From positions 12,119,119-12,183,118 of the forward strand of contig CM020618.1 in the NCBI GenBank assembly GCA_009829735.1: a DNA stretch of 64,000 nt, in the 5' to 3' direction. This DNA comes from Pyropia yezoensis. Taxonomy: Eukaryota > Rhodophyta > Bangiophyceae > Bangiales > Bangiaceae. Below are positions 41,476-48,887 of the stretch, piece after piece. The stretch's first letter is position 1. Every line of letters starts with the position of its first letter. The position numbers and the translations under genes were made by a program. Under the pieces are notes generated by a model that saw only the letters and a list, made by a program, of their open reading frames with translations, did no database searches and was not told the DNA's origin.

Positions 41476-42326
41476 GGGCAGTCCTTGGCCATATGTCCTT
41501 TCTCACGGCAGCGGAGGCAGAGGCCTTCACGCATGCAACGCTGACGCTCTTCAGGCGTGAGTTTCTCGACTTTGATGCTGGAGATTTCCATGGGAATGAC
41601 ACCCGTCGTGGATGGCCTCGCAGATGTGCCGCCGAGGTGCGTCGAGGCACCAGCCTTGGCAGCCTCCACGCGCAGAGCGTCAGTCATGACAGATTCAAGA
41701 TCCGAGTAGGTCTTGAGACAAAGAGCCTGCCAGATGTCCCGCTTCAAGCCTCGGGTGTAGCGGTCAATCTTCTCGGCTTCCGTGATGTCAGGGATGTCCG
41801 AGAGGACGCTCAGAAACGTCCTGTTGAACGTTCCGACGTCTTTGATTTGGCGCCACGAGTGCAGCTTGTCTCGTGCCGCTTGTGTCTTGTTCAGTGGACT
41901 GAAGCGGCGAATTAGAGCAGAACGGAAGGATTCCCAGTTCGGGACAGCTGTAGTCTGACTGTAGACCTTCCACCAGTCGAACGCTTCGCCGTCGAGGAAG
42001 GTGCAAGCAATACTGCACGCATCGTCGGGGTCACTCAGTCGCACATAGAAATCCATATGCGAGCACCACGCTTCAACCGTCCCAGGTTTACCGGAGAAAG
42101 CTACGGGTTTGTTCGGCCTCGCGGATTTCATGCCACTAGTAGTGGCCCTGGCCTTGGCTTCGGACAGTTGCTGCTTAGCGTCGGCTAGTTCCATCTTATG
42201 AGCCTCGAGTTGTTCGCTCATTTGCGCAACAAACGCTGTAAGCTGGGTCCAGGCTTCCATGGTCGGTGCGTTCGAGCCCGAGCCCGGATTGGCCGGGTTG
42301 ACACCCGCCGGGATTGGTGCATCCAT
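41457..42326 (-). CDS. Gag of the inner gypsy element
   Basis: The protein is 289 residues from an ATG at 42326. A coiled-coil-like N-terminal part (MSEQLEAHKMELADAKQQLS) precedes a capsid domain with FSGKPGTVEAWCSHMDFYV, AFDWWKVYSQ and FRSALIRRFSPLN, which are typical retrotransposon gag features. A CCHC zinc knuckle CLRCREKGHMAKDC is close to the end. The gag stop follows a candidate slippery site. Length and layout match compact plant and fungal Ty3 gag proteins. Confidence 0.9.
   Translation of the reverse strand: MDAPIPAGVNPANPGSGSNAPTMEAWTQLTAFVAQMSEQLEAHKMELADAKQQLSEAKARATTSGMKSARPNKPVAFSGKPGTVEAWCSHMDFYVRLSDPDDACSIACTFLDGEAFDWWKVYSQTTAVPNWESFRSALIRRFSPLNKTQAARDKLHSWRQIKDVGTFNRTFLSVLSDIPDITEAEKIDRYTRGLKRDIWQALCLKTYSDLESVMTDALRVEAAKAGASTHLGGTSARPSTTGVIPMEISSIKVEKLTPEERQRCMREGLCLRCREKGHMAKDCPKGQRN
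41472..41478 (-). promoter_or_regulatory. Candidate -1 frameshift site (C CCA AAA)
   Basis: On the minus strand the gag codons read TGC CCA AAA GGC, five codons before the gag stop. CCCAAAA fits the X XXY YYZ heptamer, and a -1 slip enters exactly the open pol frame. No downstream pseudoknot was modelled. Confidence 0.55.
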
Positions 42327-42672
42327 GGTGTCTTGGGTTCAAGTCCGAGGCAAACAAACTTACAACCCAGATTTCACAAGACTTGCTTGGGGAGGACCCC
42401 AAGGAAGATCTCGGGGATGTGGGATAGGAGTTTGTCTGCAGCAGTAGTGGTGTACACGATTTGGATAAGTGCTGCGCTAGTTGCTGCAACGTTCCAAATG
42501 ATGTACAGCACTACTTCGAGAAGCACAAGAAATTCGGTTGAAATCACACAAACGGATTATTCAGAAGCGTCCGTGCACAGGCCCGAGTCGGGTCGTGTCG
42601 GATTTCCAAGCGGGGGGATCAATGGGGGAAAATCGGGCTCCTAGGCCAGATCCAGGGGCGTGTCAACAGGTG

Positions 42673-43323
42673 TCAATCGGTGCGGCGCGCCAGCGTGCGG
42701 TGATGATCCTTGCCACGTGTGTGCCGCTCGAAATGTTCCACCGACTCAAATTCGCGACCGCAGGGTTCGCAACGGGGAAGGGTGTCCGGGCGGTTAATTA
42801 CGTATCGGTGGCGACGGGATCCGCGGTGATCACGCAGCACAGTGAGGCTGTTGCACCGCACACCGCACGGATTGCAAAGGAATTTCCGTTTCGCCCCACG
42901 GTGGCTCTTGGCAATTCGGCGTTGCTCACGCTGCTCAACCGCGCGCGCGGTGGTTGGCTTGATGTGACCAATCACCGGTGGCGGCGGGGCGGTGTAACGG
43001 CGCCCCGATTCTTGGGGGGGCAGTAACAGGCGACGGTTGACGCGGGCTGCCGTGTCCTTGGTGGCAGGGCCCTTGCCCTTGCCCGAGAGGGGGGGCTTGG
43101 GTGCGGCTCGGCCCGCCGAGGCGAGGCGGACTGGGACCGCCGGGGTAGGAATCGAGTGGGCGCCCGCCGGGGGGTTGTGTGCCCTCGGGCGGGCGTGTGC
43201 CTGCGGGGAGCCGCGTGCCGACGGGGGGCCGCGTGCCGACGGGGGGCCGCGTGCCGACGGACCGTGGGCCGTGAAGGCGCCACGGGTCGTCGGGGGTGCG
43301 CGGACCGTCGGTGTGGATCTCAC
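42673..43323 (-). CDS. Two-finger C2H2 frame in the inner gypsy leader
   Basis: This is an open frame of 216 codons between the 5' LTR and gag. The first half is Pro/Ala/Arg-rich with three GPPSARG-like repeats. The second half carries two C2H2 fingers, both C-x2-C-x12-H-x5-H: FLCNPCGVRCNSLTVLRDH with its second H five residues on, and RCEPCGREFESVEHFERH with its own second H. This spacing is that of U1/matrin-type fingers, which often bind double-stranded or structured RNA. There is no ATG in the frame; a TGA lies two codons upstream of its first listed codon. A pyrimidine-rich stretch ending CCCAG just upstream could be a splice acceptor. It may be expressed from a spliced leader, be a 5'-truncated capture, or be a relic. 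Confidence 0.5.
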   Translation of the reverse strand: MRSTPTVRAPPTTRGAFTAHGPSARGPPSARGPPSARGSPQAHARPRAHNPPAGAHSIPTPAVPVRLASAGRAAPKPPLSGKGKGPATKDTAARVNRRLLLPPQESGRRYTAPPPPVIGHIKPTTARAVEQREQRRIAKSHRGAKRKFLCNPCGVRCNSLTVLRDHRGSRRHRYVINRPDTLPRCEPCGREFESVEHFERHTRGKDHHRTLARRTD

Positions 43324-43544
43324 TGGGATTCAACAATCGGTTGACCAAAAGAAAAATTCCGTGAAAAAAAAACCACAAGGGTTGTGTCAGGAAATTGTTC
43401 GTTCGGTGTGATTCGTGGAACCCGCTACGTTCGTATTACAATGCCCGTGGCAAGCCGAACGTAGGGGGCAACACGACTGCACAATCGCAGGGAGAGCCAA
43501 ATCAAAAACGGAATCGCAAGTCACCGCCAGGTAGAAAAGCCAAA

Positions 43545-43560
43545 CTATCTGAAGCTACCA
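43545..43560 (-). promoter_or_regulatory. Primer-binding site of the inner gypsy element
   Basis: On the minus strand TGGTAGCTTCAGATAG begins two bases after the 5' LTR. The TGG start suits a tRNA CCA end; the tRNA is not identified. Confidence 0.6.
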
Positions 43561-43562
43561 CA

Positions 43563-44409
43563 TGTGAGGAACAACCCACACTTGGGCAGCCCTCAACGTA
43601 CTCGTGATGGTGTCAGCGACCCGTGCCAGCCAATAGGGCGACAGGGTGCGGGGAAGAGGATGGAGGTGGTGACGGTGGTGGGTCTGGGGAAGAGGACGGC
43701 GCGACGTCGGTGGTGATCGAGAGGGTTCAAAGGGTGAAGGTCGTCTTTGGTCTGTGTCTGTGGTTGCCCTTCCGGTCTCCCCCGGTGGCGCCGACACTCA
43801 CGCACTATATACTCGCGTCGGGGCACCCGAGGTGCCCCAAAGCATGCGTTTCCCCGTCGCTCCACCGGTAGGCACGAAACGGCCCAAAAACAAAGCATGG
43901 CTCTCAGAACAAAGCATGGGCGGGCGTGCGCACTAAAGGAGTGCAGCCCCAGTTTGCCCCAAACGAAGGGGTCCGGCGTGCGGCGCCTAGGGCGCCGCCC
44001 CAGCCGGCTCCAGACGCCAGTCGGCCCGAAGGTCCGAGAGGCGTGTAAGCACGATTCGATCGAGTCGGCCGAATCGGCCAGCCGGCTAGCCAGTCACATC
44101 GCTGCAATGCTGCAGCGAGGACATTTTAACGGACTCGCCAGCTGTGGCAGATGTGGCTCGTCATGGGTGCTGACGGTGGCGCCTTTCGACAGGCCATGAT
44201 GGGCTGTCGATGGCTGCTGTCGTGCGGCCGGCAGACACCGTGAGACAGCGGCTGACTCATCTTGCGTCTGGAAGGTACACCGCGTCATGCCCCACAATAC
44301 AAGGAGTTGATCCATGTTGCCAGGAGTTGATTCGGCAGGATCTGTAAGGAGAGGTTCCAGATATTATCCCTTAAGTATAAGGCATGGGATTAGGGGGGAA
44401 ATCCTTACA
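43563..44409 (-). repeat. 5' LTR of the inner gypsy element
   Basis: It is 847 bp, the partner of 37085-37931. CTCAG follows on the plus strand as the target duplication. Confidence 0.95.
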
Positions 44410-44654
44410 CTCAGCCGGTACCGGCTGGGTTGCTACATGAAGCTCTTACAACCCACCGGTCAGATGACCCGGTGGGACCGGATGGGATTCCATACCAAGT
44501 AGAGAGCGTGGTCGGACACACCGACCCGAACCTACCAGGACCCTGGTACGTGAAGGTTATGTGGGTCGGATACGACTCACCCACCTGGGAACAGGCGGCG
44601 AATACACCCCGCCAACTCCTCATGCCTTACATGAGGCGACGACGCCTACTGTAA
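44410..44654 (+). pseudogene. Severed chromodomain, 3' end of outer gypsy pol
   Basis: After the CTCAG target duplication the frame continues the interrupted Pol. The chromodomain reads PYQVESVVGHTDP, then WYVKVMWVGYDSPTWEQA, with the aromatic and W-x-x-W/Y-D-x-x-T-W-E pattern of chromatin-binding chromodomains, and ends RRRRLL. In the uninterrupted element it would be the integrase C-terminus that steers insertion to marked chromatin. Here it has no start of its own except an internal non-ATG codon, so it is probably not made. Confidence 0.85.
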
Positions 44655-44732
44655 CAACCCAACCGACACCGACTTCGGCTGTTGGGGGGTGAGGCTTATA
44701 CCTACTAAGTAGGGTGTGACATGGTTATGGCA

Positions 44733-44822
44733 GACTTAGGTTTCTAAGTCAAATCAGACTTAGGTTTCTAAGTCGAACCAAGCTTAGGTAACTAAGTAGA
44801 GCCAAGCTTAGGTAACTAAGTA
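44733..44822. repeat. Four 24-bp repeats, each a hairpin
   Basis: Units start at 44733, 44757, 44781 and 44805, exactly 24 bp apart. The first two are GACTTAGGTTTCTAAGTC, the last two AGCTTAGGTAACTAAGTA; each forms a short stem with a four-base loop. They lie between the convergent ends of pol (44654) and the antisense ORF (45134) and could act in transcript ending for both strands. Confidence 0.8.
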
Positions 44823-45133
44823 AAACCTGAACCTTAATAAGTTAACTTAAAGGTAAAGGCTAACCTCGATAATATCGAAGTAACTAGGGGGCTTACACGG
44901 GAGGATGACCTCCCAAAGCCAAGACACAAAGTGAGGGAGGATAACCTCCCCAAGCATGAACCAACCGGAAGAAGTTGGACGGGAGGCAAGGCACCACGGA
45001 GCCAGAAGGGGTACTCCCCAGGGCAGCAAACAGAGGCAAGCAATGCCCCCAGCGGGGGATGAGTTTACACTCACTACTACCCGGCCGCCATAAGGGCCAC
45101 CGGGTCCCTCTCCCGTACAAACAATAACACTCC

Positions 45134-47500
45134 TCAGTGGGTAGACCCACTGCCCGAGGGAGGCCACTCACGCGTAAGCGCGCATACCTCCGTGCTCCAC
45201 CGGTCGGCAATGTCACGACGGTCGATCACCCGAGTTACCTCGGTGCATAGCTGGACGAGGGTGCTGCGGCCAGCCTCCACGTCCTCCAGAGCTTTCTGGA
45301 GGCGGTCAAGCACGCTACCGAAGCAACGCGCTGACCCAACCAGCGCAGCACCTGGAGGGATATCCCTCCAGCTAACAGAGAGACCCTCCCGCATTGCGCG
45401 GGTAACTAGGGCGTCAACGCCTTCATACCAGAGACGGGGACCCCCGTCATTCATGACAGGGGCGGGAGGTGACACTGGCGCAGCCAGAGGAGCCACAGGA
45501 GCCGACACGGCTACCACCGGAGCCGGTGGCACCTGATACGAGGCCCGGTAGGACCCTACCGAAGGGGCTCCACCGTAACCCCGGCGGGGCTCCGCCCGAC
45601 GACGGGACACCTCACGCTCCCCACCCGCAGAGCCCCACTCTCGGGGACGACGGCCAACCGCCGCCGGTATCGGGTTACCGAACCACGGGGCAAGGACCTG
45701 AAGAGGGTCATGGATAACCATGGGAATACCCAGGTCAGGAACGGCCTCGGTGGACGCCCACCCATGGCAACTAGGCTCACCCGGCTGAGTACGCCGGATA
45801 CGCAACGAGTGACGAGGCAAGGGGGAAGCCCCAGCCTGCGGGTCCCGGTACGGGGGAAGGGCCAACACCCCAACCCAGTTCACGGCATCGTGAACAGCCA
45901 GCAGGGCCTCGAACTCCCGGGTCAACCCGGTCTTGGCAGCTATCAGGTCCACGCCCAACTGCGCGATGTGCCGACGGACACCCGTCGGAAGATGAAACAG
46001 GCGCCCCTGCCGGCGGACGGACAGCAAGAAGGAGGACGCCTGCCCGAGGGTAACCTCAAGGGTGAAGGTACCCTGCAACGGGTGGACCGGCCGGGAGGCC
46101 AACACACTCCCGAAGTATCGGAGACAAGGGCCGGTGTCAAACCGGAAAGCAGGGGCGGGTTCCCACCCCTCCTGCCACAGAGGCGGGCGCACGGGAGTGT
46201 ATACAGGCGCACGACCGTTGCCGGTCTGCAACGCACACGTTATATCGGTGCGGAACGCATCCGCCATGACACCATGGTTACGTCGCCAGCTCGACGCCGA
46301 CTTCAAACCCGCCATAGGCGGGTAGGGAGCAGCCAACGACAGATACGGGGGTACCCCCGGGTAGTAGTCAAAGTCGGGATACCGACCGGTATCGCCCACC
46401 GTCTCCCCGAACGCAACCGGCGCCGCCACCGCCGCAATCCCCCGAGCACTAGCCGGGTAGTCAATCTCCCGCGGCAACGCGGGTTCAATCAGGTCGCATA
46501 CCCCGAAGGCGGGGTCGAGGTAGACCTCACCCCGTCCCACCCGAGTGCGCCAGAGCTGCGCATGCCGGTCGTCCGGCTGACTCAGGATCCAATGGTGTTC
46601 CACTCGCACCGCGTTCGGCTGGTTGACCAGCCGCACCAGCTCCCGCTCCCAACTCGGGTCCACCTTGACGCGCCGGGAGGACTCTCCACGGGGATGGGGC
46701 AGGTGGAAGTCCACCCGCATCCGCCCATCGGACTCCATTGACTCTTGCACAGTCAGGCCTCGAACCCGAGCCACCAAGTCGAACATCGACATGGCGGGTT
46801 GACCCGCCGCCACGGCGACGCCGCCACCCAACGGGGCAACCCGGGCAGGACCAGGAAGAATAGGGGGTGCCGGGGGATGCCCCACCGGCAGAGGGGCCGG
46901 CACCGGAGTCGCACGGGGCCGAGGAGGAAGAAGGGCGGGCGCCCGCCCGGAGTAACTACCGGAGTCCACTGCCATCGGTGTAGACCCACCTTGACCGCCA
47001 GACGCCCGCGGCACCGCGGGCAGAGCAACGCCGCCACCCGAGCCCGACGGGGGCACCTCGGGGGCAGCAGGGGTAGACCCGCCACCCGCAGCCGCGGATG
47101 AACCACCCGGGCGGACACCCGCGCCGTCTTGACCCGCCGTCCCGGTCGGGGTGCCACCATAACCGCCCGACACGCCGGCAACGCCGTTTTGAGGTTGAGC
47201 CGCGCCGGCACCGGCGACAGAAGCCATCCGGGCCGCCGGAGGAGTAGGGGTAGACGCAGCAGCTACCCGCGGTTGCCCGCCACCCGACGGAGCCGTCGTG
47301 CCGCTGCACACGGACGACAAACCGCCCGGAGCACCGTCCGGAGCCACACGAACGGTCACCCGGTCGTCCTCGTCCTCGGACGAGCTCGCGAGGAAGCACT
47401 CGGCGGCGGTGGCGGAGACGGGAACGTCGTCCACCATCACCTCTTCCCCCTCCTCAGGCAGGAGGTCGTCCTCACCCCCGGGTACCTGGGGGTCCGACAT
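45134..47500 (-). CDS. Antisense accessory ORF of the outer gypsy element
   Basis: The protein is 788 residues from the ATG at 47500 (MSDPQVPGGEDDLLPEEGEE), opposite to gag-pol. An acidic N-terminus (ASSSEDEDDRVTVRVAPDG) is followed by a long Gly/Pro/Ala linker. A globular-looking section comes next (about 255-590, containing MSMFDLVARVRGLTVQESME, VRVEHHWILSQPDDRHAQLW and RYFGSVLASRPVHPLQGTFT). A second disordered stretch and a helical C-terminus (DRLQKALEDVEAGRSTLVQL) close it. I recognise no family: no CCHC, catalytic or clear membrane segment. It lies wholly within the element, between the chromodomain and the polypurine tract. Accessory and antisense ORFs at this place are known in some plant Ty3 elements, but no homology is claimed. 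It could be a captured host gene, an env-position protein or a regulator. Confidence 0.6.
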   Translation of the reverse strand: MSDPQVPGGEDDLLPEEGEEVMVDDVPVSATAAECFLASSSEDEDDRVTVRVAPDGAPGGLSSVCSGTTAPSGGGQPRVAAASTPTPPAARMASVAGAGAAQPQNGVAGVSGGYGGTPTGTAGQDGAGVRPGGSSAAAGGGSTPAAPEVPPSGSGGGVALPAVPRASGGQGGSTPMAVDSGSYSGRAPALLPPRPRATPVPAPLPVGHPPAPPILPGPARVAPLGGGVAVAAGQPAMSMFDLVARVRGLTVQESMESDGRMRVDFHLPHPRGESSRRVKVDPSWERELVRLVNQPNAVRVEHHWILSQPDDRHAQLWRTRVGRGEVYLDPAFGVCDLIEPALPREIDYPASARGIAAVAAPVAFGETVGDTGRYPDFDYYPGVPPYLSLAAPYPPMAGLKSASSWRRNHGVMADAFRTDITCALQTGNGRAPVYTPVRPPLWQEGWEPAPAFRFDTGPCLRYFGSVLASRPVHPLQGTFTLEVTLGQASSFLLSVRRQGRLFHLPTGVRRHIAQLGVDLIAAKTGLTREFEALLAVHDAVNWVGVLALPPYRDPQAGASPLPRHSLRIRRTQPGEPSCHGWASTEAVPDLGIPMVIHDPLQVLAPWFGNPIPAAVGRRPREWGSAGGEREVSRRRAEPRRGYGGAPSVGSYRASYQVPPAPVVAVSAPVAPLAAPVSPPAPVMNDGGPRLWYEGVDALVTRAMREGLSVSWRDIPPGAALVGSARCFGSVLDRLQKALEDVEAGRSTLVQLCTEVTRVIDRRDIADRWSTEVCALTREWPPSGSGSTH

Positions 47501-48078
47501 GGTGCAACCGGGGTAGCAGGGGCGCCCTGTGCAGAAAAGCCGAGGCCGGCTCGACCCGGTACAGAGAACGCTCGCACGGACGAGCCAGGGAAGCGCGGGC
47601 ACCCGCGCTTATAACCACACAGCTGGGCACCAGCGATAGGGAAGCGCGGGACGACCCGCGCCAGCCGACCTACGAGGGCGCTCCCGCCAGGCACCTGGGG
47701 CGGGGCCACGCCCCCCCCACACGGGGTAATCGAGGGGGGGTCACCCCCAACCGCCCCCACGTAACGCGGGCAGCCCCCGCCCCCCACTCAATCGTCCACA
47801 CGAGAGGGGCCCCCCTACCACCAGGCACCTGGTGGCGGATCCGCTTGCACCACCCCTCGGAAAGGGGGGTCGTGAACAGAAACCCGCATCGGGAATCTAA
47901 CGGTCCGGAAAACGGATCGTGTGTGTACTACACAAAGGGGGGCACCCCCCTCAGACAACCTCGAAAAGGGGTGTCTGTCGCGACGGGGCGCAAAGCCCCA
48001 CCCGACGGGTAAACGGTCACGCGACCCACTTACATTCGGTAACCCGAATGCAACTCGACCCGGGGACGGGCCGAATCT

Positions 48079-48088
48079 AAGGGGGGGA
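48079..48088 (+). promoter_or_regulatory. Polypurine tract of the outer gypsy element
   Basis: AAGGGGGGGA lies two bases before the 3' LTR and is the expected primer for plus-strand DNA synthesis. Confidence 0.75.
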
Positions 48089-48090
48089 TA

Positions 48091-48453
48091 TGTAGCAATA
48101 TGGTTGTCCGTATTGTGACCCTAATATTAGGGGGGGCTACTTATAATCCTTAACTTTCAATTGAGAGTCCGTACTGGTCACGGTATCTATAAGTTACGTA
48201 TGACCAGAGGGACTTGCATCTTGGGGTGGAGGGTAGTTAGTAGTGTCTCCGAGGGTTTATAACGAGGGGGCCGGTGGCGAATCCACCGCCGGCCAAGGTA
48301 GAACAACAAACCCCTCCCATTCGGGCTCCCATCTTGGTCCCGTGGCTTGCGCTCCAAGGACAGCAACCTTGGCCTCCCGGTGACGTTGGTGCCGATCCCC
48401 CTTGGTGAGTGTTCCCTGAGAGTGGACGTGCGACGGATCCCTATTGTGCTACA
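48091..48453 (+). repeat. 3' LTR of the outer gypsy element
   Basis: It is 363 bp, TGTAGCA to TGCTACA. Compared with the 5' copy it has two extra G in one run and two substitutions. GGGCT, the target duplication, follows. Confidence 0.95.
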
Positions 48454-48887
48454 GGGCTTCCCCGCACACCACCGCGGGACGAGCACGACCGGCGCACGCG
48501 GGAAGGACCACACCCGCGGCCCACAGCAGTACCCAAGCCCCGGGGCTTGACGACGCGCCCGGTCTGTAGCCGGGCGCATCGGCTCGGCGCCGACCACCCG
48601 CGCGACGGGTCCAGCAGCCGGCACAACGGCGCCGGGCGGCCCCCCCGCGGACGCGCTCTCGTACAGCCGCCGACGACGCGGCAAGCAGCGCGGCTGCCGG
48701 TGCTCCCAGCGACGCAGCAAGCGGCTCGGCGAGCGTCTCGGCAAGTGGTGCGGCAAGCGGCGCAGCCGGCGGCGCGACGAGCGAGGACCAAGTCACCCCG
48801 GCCACCTCACCCCGTCCGACCGCCGCGACAAGCCCGACCGTGTCACCCACGCCGACACCGCCCCCTACTCCTCCCCCGTCAACAAGG

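Larger units (their letters stand above)
37085..44409 (-). mobile_element. Second Ty3/gypsy chromovirus (inner gypsy), minus orientation
   Basis: The 847-bp LTRs at 37085-37931 and 43563-44409 start TGTGAGG and end CCTTACA on the plus strand. I count about seven differences. The target duplication is CTCAG (37080-37084 and 44410-44414). Coding sequence runs leftward. The 5' LTR is the right one, the primer site is beside it at 43545, and the polypurine tract is beside the left LTR. Order in its own sense: leader with a zinc-finger frame, gag, pol, chromodomain. It is nested in the 3' part of the outer gypsy pol. Confidence 0.95.
30380..48453 (+). mobile_element. Ty3/gypsy chromovirus (outer gypsy) inserted in the copia element
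   Basis: The LTRs at 30380-30740 and 48091-48453 begin TGTAGCA and end TGCTACA. They differ by two substitutions and a two-base G-run change. The target duplication is GGGCT at 30375-30379 and 48454-48458, inside the copia leader. The order is LTR, PBS, gag, pol, chromodomain, antisense ORF, polypurine tract, LTR. A second gypsy element (37085-44409) splits pol. Without it the element is about 10.7 kb, large for a chromovirus because of the antisense ORF. High LTR identity indicates recent insertion. Confidence 0.95.

Noticed and set aside
43213-43266. Three 18-bp direct repeats considered as a CRISPR-like array
   Set aside because: There are no spacers; it is a simple tandem repeat inside the Pro/Ala-rich part of the finger frame.
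45710-46741. Plus-strand frame of 343 codons opposite the antisense ORF
   Set aside because: Arg/His/Gly-rich, typical of the antisense shadow of a GC-rich gene; the minus frame is longer and has an acidic N-terminus and helical tail.
44655-48090. Idea that the antisense ORF region is a fourth nested insertion
   Set aside because: No LTRs, inverted ends or target duplication were found around it; it is bounded by the hairpin array and the polypurine tract.
48454-48840. Upstream extension of the copia ORF to a GTG at 48840
   Set aside because: A eukaryotic start is expected to be ATG; the first is at 48888.
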